Assembly (NCBI RefSeq): GCF_019457915.1
Contig: NZ_JAHZSS010000002.1
Coordinates: 1 to 64,000, forward strand
DNA length: 64,000 nt
Direction of reading: 5' to 3'
DNA from: Neiella holothuriorum
GTDB taxonomy: Bacteria > Pseudomonadota > Gammaproteobacteria > Enterobacterales > Neiellaceae
Shown here: positions 33,069 to 40,484 of the stretch, piece by piece
Layout: each line of letters starts with the position of its first letter
Position numbering within the stretch: the stretch's first letter is position 1
Notes under the pieces: model-generated
What the model saw: the letters and a program-made list of their open reading frames with translations, nothing else
Told to the model about the DNA's origin: nothing
Databases searched by the model: none
Made by a program: the position numbers and the translations under genes

Positions 33069-34076
33069 CTACGGCGTGGTCTTCAGGCAACCATCAACCT
33101 GATTCAGATAGCTGGTTTTCTCAGCATCACTCAACCAACTCACCTCAAAAGCATTTTTGACCAGCGTTGCAATCTCAGCCGAGCTGAAAGCCGCTTCATT
33201 CACTAGAGCGCGAAAGTTGTCATTCAAATAAGCACCAAAGTAGGCTGGATCATCGGAGTTAATGGTGACCTTCAGGCCATGCTTCAACATGGCTCGAATT
33301 TCCGAGGTGGTATAACTTTGCACCACGAAATGATTCGATACTGGACAAACCGTTAAGCCGAGCCCAAGTGACTTAATTTTGTGGATCAGTGCCGGGTCAT
33401 CGAGGCTATTAATGCCGTGATCGATTCGGTCAACGGCAATCAAATCAAGGGTTTCATGCATGTGTTCAACAATGTCTTTTTGGTTCACATCGCAATGCAT
33501 GGTGAGCTTGAACCCCGCAGCTCGAGCCCGCTCGAACACCTCAGCAAACTTACTCGGCGGATTATCTTTTTCATCGGAGTCTAACCCCACCCCAATGATC
33601 CAGTCTTTATAGGGGAGCGCCATCTGCAAATGCTCTAGCGCACTGTCGGCAGACATATCGCGCAAGAAACACATGATGAGATTCGACTGCACCCCTAATT
33701 GTTTCTCAGCATCGAGCTGCGCTCGATGAATCCCGCGGATCACCGTATCAAACGCAACCCCTCTCGACGTATGGCCCTGTGGGTCAAAAAATGGCTCAAC
33801 ATAAACCACATTTTCAGCGGCTACTTTTTCGAAATAGGCATAGGTTAAATCGTAGAAGTCTTGCTCAGTTTGCAGAGCATTCATGGCCGCATAGTAAAAA
33901 CTGAGAAACGAGGGCAAATCATGAAAGTCATACGCTTCAACAATCGCCTGAGGGCTTTCATAGCCCAGGTCGATGCTGTTCCGTTGCGCCATTTGATATA
34001 TGTGTTCTGGCTCAAAGGTGCCCTCTAAATGGACATGAAGTTCTGCTTTCGGTAGCTGCTGTATTAAGTCTGTCAT
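33069..34076 (-). CDS. Adenosine/adenine deaminase-family protein with altered HAGE motif
   Basis: A 335-residue cytoplasmic member of the adenosine/adenine deaminase family. Metal-binding HVHLEG (14-19), DRIDHGIN and INSDDPAYFG are intact, the last two as in adenine deaminases. The motif that is normally HAGE reads HCDV (194-197), so the metal His stays but the Glu expected to protonate the purine ring is replaced by Val. It could be a subgroup with a different acid (Asp196 or the nearby Gln-Lys), or have a different substrate. It is the last gene of the eleven-gene purine operon, 32 bases after the alpha/beta hydrolase. Adenine to hypoxanthine is the most natural reaction in this context. 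Confidence 0.85.
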   Translation of the reverse strand: MTDLIQQLPKAELHVHLEGTFEPEHIYQMAQRNSIDLGYESPQAIVEAYDFHDLPSFLSFYYAAMNALQTEQDFYDLTYAYFEKVAAENVVYVEPFFDPQGHTSRGVAFDTVIRGIHRAQLDAEKQLGVQSNLIMCFLRDMSADSALEHLQMALPYKDWIIGVGLDSDEKDNPPSKFAEVFERARAAGFKLTMHCDVNQKDIVEHMHETLDLIAVDRIDHGINSLDDPALIHKIKSLGLGLTVCPVSNHFVVQSYTTSEIRAMLKHGLKVTINSDDPAYFGAYLNDNFRALVNEAAFSSAEIATLVKNAFEVSWLSDAEKTSYLNQVDGCLKTTP

Positions 34077-34108
34077 TGCCCCGCTCCTTGGTTTGCGGCG
34101 ATGGATGG

Positions 34109-35014
34109 CTACAACTGGCGTTGAAACCAGTCTTGCGTTAATTGCAGTAGTTGTTCGGCTTTCGTTTGATCTGGGTTGAGGCTGTCGCCAGCGCCAATCA
34201 CGTTAAACAAGTGATTCGCTCCCTCAACAATATGCAGTTCAGTTTTGGCATTGGTCGCCGCTTGTTGCAGCGCGACTGAATGTTGCGGCGTAACGACGTC
34301 ATCGGCGCCACCAGCAATGAGTAGCAGTTGGCCTTGGTAGTCGCGCATGCGGTCAAAGCTGGTATTAGCGGCAAGTTCTTCAAACCACTGACGACTGAAG
34401 TTCAGTGGTGCATCGCGCCATTCAAATTTAACACTGGCAACACCGTTGCGCTTGGCTTCGGGATAATACGTTTGGTAAAAATCAGCAAACGAGCTGACGC
34501 CATTACCAGTCATACTCGACCAGCCCGCCAACACCTTAATTGCCGATGGCGTTGCGGGATCGGTCACCAATAATTGCGCAATCAAACCGCCCTGACTAAA
34601 ACCAACCACGCCCACACGTTCGCCATCGATAGCAGTTAAATCTAGACAATATCGCAACACAGTTTGTGCATCGCCAACGGCACTCGTTAGCGTGTAGTAG
34701 CGATAGTCGACGGGGCTGTCGCCAGTGCCCGCGAAATCAAAGCGAGCACTGGCAATGCCTTGCGCTGCCAACCGTTCAGCTAATCGTTGGTATAAGTTAC
34801 CCACTTCATTTTTTTGTCCCGCCGTACCGTGCAGCATGAGCACCAAAGGTGCTGGCCCTTTGGTGGCAGGCGTATTCACAATGACCGGGATCTGATAGGT
34901 GCCGTTATCAAGCAAAATTTGCCGTTCGTCGGCCACGGCGAACTTAGTGAACACACCAACCCAAAGAATCAGTAGTGCTGCGTTCATCGCGTATTTAAAC
35001 CATGCTGGCTTCAT
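34109..35014 (-). CDS. Exported alpha/beta hydrolase
   Basis: A 301-residue alpha/beta hydrolase. An N-terminal hydrophobic segment (about 8-28, NAALLILWVGVFTKFAVAD) looks like a signal peptide or anchor. The oxyanion HG motif is LMLHGTAGQ, the nucleophile elbow is GFSQGG (Ser), the acid is in AGGADDVVTPQ and the His in EGANHLFN. The fold resembles the dienelactone hydrolase/acyl-peptidase-like serine hydrolases; the substrate is not evident. Its start overlaps the stop of the DUF1330 gene in the purine operon, which suggests a linked function such as hydrolysing an ester or ureide outside the cytoplasm. Confidence 0.85.
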   Translation of the reverse strand: MKPAWFKYAMNAALLILWVGVFTKFAVADERQILLDNGTYQIPVIVNTPATKGPAPLVLMLHGTAGQKNEVGNLYQRLAERLAAQGIASARFDFAGTGDSPVDYRYYTLTSAVGDAQTVLRYCLDLTAIDGERVGVVGFSQGGLIAQLLVTDPATPSAIKVLAGWSSMTGNGVSSFADFYQTYYPEAKRNGVASVKFEWRDAPLNFSRQWFEELAANTSFDRMRDYQGQLLLIAGGADDVVTPQHSVALQQAATNAKTELHIVEGANHLFNVIGAGDSLNPDQTKAEQLLQLTQDWFQRQL

Positions 35015-35337
35015 TATTCTGCCTCTTGCGTTGACGTGACGTTGATATCTACTTGGCCATCAATAATAACCATGTTGGCTTTCGCATACCGGTTGCGCAG
35101 CGCATGAATGGGGGCATATTCGCGACACGTCGCCCAATGCTCCGCTGTTGCTTTATCGGGAAATTCCATCATCACCAAACGATTGGGTTGCCAGTCACCG
35201 CTGAGCACTTGAATGTCTGCATCGCACGCCAAATATCGACCACCACACGCTGCCACCGTTGGTGTAATTTGTTGCACGTATTGCTGGTATTTTTCACGGT
35301 TGTCGATCGCAACATCCACCACCACATAAGCACTCAT
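35014..35337 (-). CDS. DUF1330 protein of the purine operon
   Basis: A 107-residue protein of the DUF1330 ferredoxin-like (dimeric alpha-beta barrel) family. It starts MSAYVVVDVAIDNREKYQQY and has ACGGRYLACDADIQVLSGDW and RLVMMEFPDKATAEHW, the core positions of the family. Such proteins often act on small organic molecules, but their reactions are mostly unknown. The start overlaps the stop of the oxygenase gene, and the stop overlaps the hydrolase start, so all three are translationally coupled. An upstream in-frame extension of 34 residues inside the oxygenase gene was rejected. Confidence 0.87.
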   Translation of the reverse strand: MSAYVVVDVAIDNREKYQQYVQQITPTVAACGGRYLACDADIQVLSGDWQPNRLVMMEFPDKATAEHWATCREYAPIHALRNRYAKANMVIIDGQVDINVTSTQEAE

Positions 35338-36251
35338 GAATACGCCTTCCCAGCATCGAGTGAGGCTTGAATCTTGTCCTGAATATGTTGCCCTGCGGTT
35401 GTTGGCGGAAATTGAGCCGGATGTGTGGTGCTGACGCAAGCTGGTAACGCCTCAATCGTCACATCGGAATCAGGATCGACAAAAAACGCTATCGCGTAAC
35501 GGGCTTGATCGGCTCGCGCCGGTTTGACGCGGTGTAATGTGGAGCGATATTTACCATTGCTCCAACGGTGCATTAAGTCGCCAGTGTTAATCACAATGGC
35601 ATCATCAACACACGGCACATCCACCCAAGTCTCGCGACTGTCGAGCACTTGCAGGCCGCTGACGCCGTGCTGAAATAACAAAGTAATGGTGCCGTAATCA
35701 GTATGCGCACCTGCTCCTAGCTGATGGTCGCTGGTGGGTTGCTGCCCCGCAGGATAATGAAGGTACCTCAGGGTAATGTTTTCACCTAAATGGCGATGAT
35801 TAAAGTAATCACCCGGCAAATCTAATGCTAACGCCATAACCGTCAGAACTTTTTGCGCACCAAAGAGGCATTGTTGGTAAAAGCTTTGCGCATGGTTGCG
35901 AAACTCGACATCTGGCCAGTGGTTGTATTGGTGCAAGGCGTTGCGCATGGTAAAGGCTTCTTTCAGATCAGCCGGCGCCGTGGGATCAAGGTGTTCGCCT
36001 AGCAGCTGTTGATAGCCAAAATTGGCTCCGCTGCCTTCGTATCGACAACTATTTTTAACAGCTTCTGGGTTAGCAAAAAACTGCTTGGCCGAAGCAAAAG
36101 CATCAGCCTCTGCGCGCTTTGCCAGCCCCAGCCCAGTGATCATCATAAAACCGGTATTCGATAAGGCTCTATCAACCTGCTCGGCAAGGCGTTTTAACGC
36201 TCTAACATCGGCGCTATCAAAGCCAGAAAAATCAATCACAGGGATAGTCAT
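35334..36251 (-). CDS. Isopenicillin-N-synthase-like 2-oxoglutarate/Fe(II) oxygenase (second)
   Basis: A 305-residue cytoplasmic oxygenase with the N-terminal DIOX_N segment (IPVIDFSGFD, NTGFMMITGLGL) and the Fe/2OG core. Iron ligands are His183 and Asp185 (AHTDYG) and His240 (STLHRV). The co-substrate Arg is at 251 in ARYAIAFF; the usual Arg-x-Ser partner is Ala here, whereas the paralogue at 11448 has Ser. The gene lies between puuD (gap of three bases) and the DUF1330 gene (overlap) in the urate pathway operon. An oxidation of a methylated purine, a ureide or an allantoin by-product would fit, but nothing in the sequence fixes the substrate. Confidence 0.92.
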   Translation of the reverse strand: MTIPVIDFSGFDSADVRALKRLAEQVDRALSNTGFMMITGLGLAKRAEADAFASAKQFFANPEAVKNSCRYEGSGANFGYQQLLGEHLDPTAPADLKEAFTMRNALHQYNHWPDVEFRNHAQSFYQQCLFGAQKVLTVMALALDLPGDYFNHRHLGENITLRYLHYPAGQQPTSDHQLGAGAHTDYGTITLLFQHGVSGLQVLDSRETWVDVPCVDDAIVINTGDLMHRWSNGKYRSTLHRVKPARADQARYAIAFFVDPDSDVTIEALPACVSTTHPAQFPPTTAGQHIQDKIQASLDAGKAYS

Positions 36252-36254
36252 GGC

Positions 36255-37448
36255 TTAACGTCCTTGTTGCTGCAACCAAGCAATGAGCACATCGCGCTCA
36301 TCGGTTGTCATGCCGCTAAAGTTACCCAGTGGCATATAGCCCGACTGCAATGCAGGCGTTGCCCGCACAGCGGTCAACGCCAATTCAGTTGGTGAGGTCA
36401 GTAAAATTCCACCCGGCGCAGCAGTAAAGCCCGGTTGCGTCGGTGTGGCAGCATGGCAATTGGCACAGTGCTGCGTGACTATATGTGCCACTTGCGAATC
36501 ATCAATGGCGGCCACATTGGCTTGCGACGACGAACGAGCCGCTGTGCTGAGCTGCATCGCCACAGCAACCACAATGACGCCAGCAGCCGCGCTAAACAAA
36601 ATAGCCGGCCGTTTAATACCTTGGTGTTTCAGGTTAAAGAAATGACGCCCCCAAGCCAGACAACCGGCCACCGCAATTAATGCCAACCAACCTAACGGAT
36701 GGCCATATAAGAACGGGTAATGATTACTGATCATGCAAAAGATAACGGGCAAGGTCAGGTAGTTGTTGTGCGTTGAGCGCAACTTGGCAAACGCAGCAAT
36801 GCTGGCATCGGGCTGTTGCTCGGCCTCGACTGCCGCAATGAATTTTTTCTGTGCGGGAATAATGCCCCAAAAAACGTTGCCAGCCATCCAGGTGGCCATT
36901 AGCGCGCCAACATGCAAGTAAGCGGCTCGCGCCGCAAAAAGCTGATGCGCCAGCCAACTGGCAAGCGTTAACAGTACAATTAACGCCGCCGCAAATAGCA
37001 GCCCGCGTTTAACCAGTGCAGTTCGTAATAAGCCTTCATAAAGCAACTGGCCAACGGTGATAAAGCCAATACTGGCCACTACAGCCACAACCGGATCGGC
37101 CAGCCAACGGTCAGGGCCCACCAAATAGCTCTGCGCCTGCACGTAATACAACAAAATCATCAAGCCGGTGCCGCTTAACCAGGTGCTGTATGCCTCCCAT
37201 TTAAACCAATGGAGCGTGCCGGGCATGGTGGTTGGTCTCAACTGATACTTGGCCACTTCATAAATGCCGCCACCATGAATGGCCCACAAGTCGCCTTTGA
37301 CGCCTTGATCGAGCTTCCATTGAGGCGGTGTGCGTAAGCTGAGATCAAGCCAAATAAAGTAAAAAGAGGCACCAATCCAAGCAATGCCTGCCACCACATG
37401 AAACCAGCGCATGGCAAGATTCAGCCATTCAATGATTAGCGCATCCAT
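36255..37448 (-). CDS. puuD: Urate hydroxylase PuuD (membrane protein with cytochrome c domain)
   Basis: A 397-residue integral membrane protein that oxidises urate to 5-hydroxyisourate and passes electrons to a C-terminal haem. About eight to nine helices occupy residues 10-305, with conserved RWFHVVAGIAWIGASFYFIWLD, WAIHGGGIYEVAKYQ and HWFKWEAYSTW. The C-terminal cytochrome c domain (about 320-397) has the haem-attachment CANCH and a distal Met in YMPLGNFSGM. The length and fusion match PuuD of proteobacteria; the co-factor independent urate oxidase and HpxO are absent from the window. It overlaps the guaD stop by 13 bases and precedes the oxygenase by three. Confidence 0.95.
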   Translation of the reverse strand: MDALIIEWLNLAMRWFHVVAGIAWIGASFYFIWLDLSLRTPPQWKLDQGVKGDLWAIHGGGIYEVAKYQLRPTTMPGTLHWFKWEAYSTWLSGTGLMILLYYVQAQSYLVGPDRWLADPVVAVVASIGFITVGQLLYEGLLRTALVKRGLLFAAALIVLLTLASWLAHQLFAARAAYLHVGALMATWMAGNVFWGIIPAQKKFIAAVEAEQQPDASIAAFAKLRSTHNNYLTLPVIFCMISNHYPFLYGHPLGWLALIAVAGCLAWGRHFFNLKHQGIKRPAILFSAAAGVIVVAVAMQLSTAARSSSQANVAAIDDSQVAHIVTQHCANCHAATPTQPGFTAAPGGILLTSPTELALTAVRATPALQSGYMPLGNFSGMTTDERDVLIAWLQQQGR

Positions 37449-38773
37449 TGCATTTCTCCTTGGTTATGGCCGTGACGCTGAAACGCCAACTTGCCCATGA
37501 TGTAGGTGCGATCAACATTCATTTCATCACCCAACATCATCAGTGCGAATAGCGTATCTTCTAGGCTGGAGGCCACTGCCTGACGCGCTTTTTGAAGTCG
37601 ATTTGGCGTTAAATTAAGTAACACAAAGTCGGCTTCCTTATTGGTTTCAAAGTTGCCAATGTAACCATCGAGCATGAGCGATCGCGCATTGCCCAACGTC
37701 GCCATGTAAAGCCCTTTGAGTGGATTTAGGTTTTGCTCTTGAAGCTGCAACACCTTGTAGGCTTCGGCCAAGGTTCTGAGCAATGAAAAGCTGGTGCCGC
37801 CACCAACATCGGTAGCAACGCTAATGGGAATACCCGCATCCTCTAGTCGGGCCATGTCCATTAAGCCACTGCCGATAAACAAGTTTGAGGTAGGGCAAAA
37901 TGCGATGCCTGATCCGGTTTCTGCCAGCCGAGATACTTCCCGATCGCTAAGATGAATGCCGTGGGCAAAGACGCTACGGGTGCCAAGCAAACCGTATTGG
38001 TCATAAACATCAAGGTAATCTTTAGCCTGCGGAAATAGCTCCTTTATCCAAGCCACTTCTTTGATGTTCTCGGATAAATGGGTTTGCAGATACAAGCCTG
38101 GGTAATCGCGGTATAAACGACCCGCCACCGCAAGTTGTTCGGGGCTACTGGTGGGCGCAAATCGCGGCGTTAAGGCATACCGCATGCGCCCCACTTTGTG
38201 CCATTTTTCAATTAATGCACGGCACTCGCGCTCACTTTGCTCTGGGGTATCGCAAAGCCCTTCGGGTGCATTGCGATCCATCATGACTTTACCTGCCATC
38301 ATCCGCATATTGCGCTGCTGCGCGGTTTTGAATAACGCGTCGGTGGACTGAGCAAATACGGTGGTAAAAACCATGGCGCTGGTGGTGCCGTTTTCCAGCA
38401 GAATATCGAGAAATTCGCTGGCCTTTTGTTCACTGTGTTGAAAGCAAGAAAACTTCAATTCATTGGGAAAAGTGAACTTGTTCAGCCAGTCGAGTAACTG
38501 TTCGCCGTACGATACAATCACGTCGGTCTGCGGCGAATGAATATGGCTATCAATGAAGCCGGGCATCAACAAATGATCAGGAAAGTGCTGGCATTGGCTT
38601 AAATCAAACCCCTGAGCGGCCATGTTAGCGGCACTATCTAGCGAACGAATACGGCCTTGTTCAACCACCAGCACGCCGTCCTCGAAGTACTCAAAACCAG
38701 TGCCATCGCTAGGGTTTGGAATATCGGTAAAATGTAAGATCCGTGCTCTAAAAGCATTGCAGTTGGATGTCAT
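37436..38773 (-). CDS. guaD: Guanine deaminase
   Basis: A 445-residue cytoplasmic zinc amidohydrolase that deaminates guanine to xanthine. It shows PGFIDSHIHSPQTDV (metal HxH), YLQTHLSENIKEVAW, FAHGIHLSD, FCPTSNLFIGSGLMDM and SVATDVGGGTSFS, all standard for GuaD. The ATG with GCGGAG upstream is used; an in-frame GTG two codons earlier falls inside that site. It is separated from uraH by five bases and overlaps puuD. It channels guanine into the xanthine dehydrogenase of the same operon. Confidence 0.96.
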   Translation of the reverse strand: MTSNCNAFRARILHFTDIPNPSDGTGFEYFEDGVLVVEQGRIRSLDSAANMAAQGFDLSQCQHFPDHLLMPGFIDSHIHSPQTDVIVSYGEQLLDWLNKFTFPNELKFSCFQHSEQKASEFLDILLENGTTSAMVFTTVFAQSTDALFKTAQQRNMRMMAGKVMMDRNAPEGLCDTPEQSERECRALIEKWHKVGRMRYALTPRFAPTSSPEQLAVAGRLYRDYPGLYLQTHLSENIKEVAWIKELFPQAKDYLDVYDQYGLLGTRSVFAHGIHLSDREVSRLAETGSGIAFCPTSNLFIGSGLMDMARLEDAGIPISVATDVGGGTSFSLLRTLAEAYKVLQLQEQNLNPLKGLYMATLGNARSLMLDGYIGNFETNKEADFVLLNLTPNRLQKARQAVASSLEDTLFALMMLGDEMNVDRTYIMGKLAFQRHGHNQGEMQWMR

Positions 38774-38784
38774 AGTCACTCCGC

Positions 38785-39123
38785 TTAACTGCCGCGATAG
38801 GTGCTATAGCCATGGCCACTCAGTAGTAAGGGCACGTGATAATGGCTTGCGGTATCGGTGACGATGAAGTCGATGGTGGCACGCGGGTAAAAACCGCTGC
38901 GCTGTTGCTGCTCAAACCAAGCACTCAGTTCAAAACAAAGTCGGTATTCGCCTTGTTGTAAGGCAAAAGATTGTGGCCACACTATGATGCGACCATCTTG
39001 ATCGGTCATCCCTTCGGCTATCGGCACCGACTCATGGCTACGGTAAAGTGACACTGCAATGCCACTGGCCGGGCAACCCTGCTCAGTGTCTAGAACATGC
39101 GTGGTGATAGCGGATTTAGTCAT
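38785..39123 (-). CDS. uraH: 5-hydroxyisourate hydrolase
   Basis: A 112-residue transthyretin-like hydrolase. It begins with the ITTHVLDTEQGCPA segment, carrying a catalytic His, and ends exactly with the family signature YRGS (GHGYSTYRGS). A central HYHVPLLLS holds another active-site His. It converts 5-hydroxyisourate, the PuuD product, to OHCU. It lies 21 bases after uraD, whose product handles the next step, and just before guaD. The length is typical. Confidence 0.97.
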   Translation of the reverse strand: MTKSAITTHVLDTEQGCPASGIAVSLYRSHESVPIAEGMTDQDGRIIVWPQSFALQQGEYRLCFELSAWFEQQQRSGFYPRATIDFIVTDTASHYHVPLLLSGHGYSTYRGS

Positions 39124-39144
39124 CTCGTTCTTCTCGTTATGTCG

Positions 39145-39642
39145 TTAATCTGTAATTAAATTGCGTAATCGTAATTTGGTGATTTCGCCCTGTTCGCGCG
39201 CACCATTTTGAATCTCTGCATCTCGGCTGTTGTGAATTCGAGCCTGCAACAACGTCAGCATTTGCTGGGCCGACTTACCGCTAGCGCAAACGATGAAAAT
39301 AAAACCATTGCGTTCAAAATACTCATCATTCAACTGCTGAAGCCGCTGTAACACCGCCTCGTCAGCTGCCAACACCTGGCCTTGCTCCTCGCCTGCTTTA
39401 CCGGCAAATTTTGAGCGCAGCAGCTCAATATCACCAATTCGAGCATGACCAGAAAAAGCTTCCAAAATTTGTGCCTCGTCGGCCATTTGCCAAAGCTCTG
39501 CGGCCTGCTCAATAAGTTTTTTGAGCGACGAAAAGGGTCGCATATTGGCAACAGCAACAGCCCACTGATAGCAATGACAGCATTCTTGTAGGCTCTGTAA
39601 TGCTTGGGCATGGGAAAGATTATTGAACTGACTCAGGCGCAT
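39145..39642 (-). CDS. uraD: OHCU decarboxylase
   Basis: A 165-residue alpha-helical decarboxylase converting OHCU to S-allantoin. Visible signatures are the N-terminal FNNLSHAQALQSLQECC, the catalytic His in GHARIGD (usually HPRIG), QRLQQLNDEYFERNGFIFIVCASGKS and the C-terminal EQGEITKLRLRNL. The start with AAGGAATCAAC upstream overlaps the end of xdhC by ten bases; the frame is open 58 codons further upstream inside xdhC. The position between xdhC and uraH fits the pathway. Confidence 0.95.
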   Translation of the reverse strand: MRLSQFNNLSHAQALQSLQECCHCYQWAVAVANMRPFSSLKKLIEQAAELWQMADEAQILEAFSGHARIGDIELLRSKFAGKAGEEQGQVLAADEAVLQRLQQLNDEYFERNGFIFIVCASGKSAQQMLTLLQARIHNSRDAEIQNGAREQGEITKLRLRNLITD

Positions 39643-40484
39643 GTTGATTCCTTGTTGGTTGGAACTTGGATCAGTTTGCGAATATCGCGCCATGAAGTGG
39701 TATCGCGGTGGTGGCGCGGTTGCGCTTGGTAATACAGGCTTTGCAACTGAGCCGCTATCGACACTGCCACTTCCATCGGTCTTTTTCCGCGCACCGCTGA
39801 CAAACCGATAGGGCAAGTCAGCGCAGTATCATCCATGCCATCAGCGCCTAATCGCTGACGAAATCGCTGAGCTTTGGTTTTGGAGCCAATCAAACCAATA
39901 AATGCCCAGTGTTGTTGGCCCAGTAACTCGCAACAGAGTTGGTAGTCGAGCTGATGATCGTGGGTAAAAATGATGTTCCAGCTATGGCTTGGCAGCGTAG
40001 CAATAGCACTTACCGGATCATCACTATGAATAAACTCGCAGTTTGGCGGGTAAAGGCCATGATCAAACTCCTGCCGGTTGTCGATGATACGCACCTGACA
40101 AGGAAGCTCTGCCAATATTTTGCTCAGCGCCTGACAAACGTGGCCAGCGCCAAACAAATTTATTTGCCAATCTACCGCCGCAAAGCATTCGAGCATCACC
40201 ACAACATTGCCACCGCAACATTGAGCCGCCTCTGCGGCTAGTGGTATGGGTTTTACCAATTGGCAATGGCGATTGCTGCTAAGCAATTCGCGCGCCTGCT
40301 GAATCACCAAAAATTCTAACTGACCACCACCTAAGGTGTCGTAGCTATGGTCGCCATCAATCACCATTTTGCTGCCACCGTCGCGTGGGGTTGAACCTTG
40401 CGTATCAATCAAAGTAGCAATTACATAACCGCGGCCTGCTTGCTGACAGGCCACGATGGCTTGTGACCAATTGAGTTTGTTCAT
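39633..40484 (-). CDS. xdhC: Xanthine dehydrogenase accessory protein XdhC
   Basis: A 283-residue cytoplasmic chaperone that inserts and sulfurates the molybdenum cofactor of xanthine dehydrogenase. The N-terminal XdhC_CoxI segment has GRGYVIATLIDTQGSTPRDG and DTLGGGQLEF. The C-terminal Rossmann domain starts INLFGAGHVCQAL and includes FTHDHQLDYQL and GLIGSKTKAQRFRQRL. The start overlaps the xdhB stop by four bases, and its own stop overlaps uraD. An open extension of 46 codons upstream lies inside xdhB and was rejected. Confidence 0.95.
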   Translation of the reverse strand: MNKLNWSQAIVACQQAGRGYVIATLIDTQGSTPRDGGSKMVIDGDHSYDTLGGGQLEFLVIQQARELLSSNRHCQLVKPIPLAAEAAQCCGGNVVVMLECFAAVDWQINLFGAGHVCQALSKILAELPCQVRIIDNRQEFDHGLYPPNCEFIHSDDPVSAIATLPSHSWNIIFTHDHQLDYQLCCELLGQQHWAFIGLIGSKTKAQRFRQRLGADGMDDTALTCPIGLSAVRGKRPMEVAVSIAAQLQSLYYQAQPRHHRDTTSWRDIRKLIQVPTNKESTCA

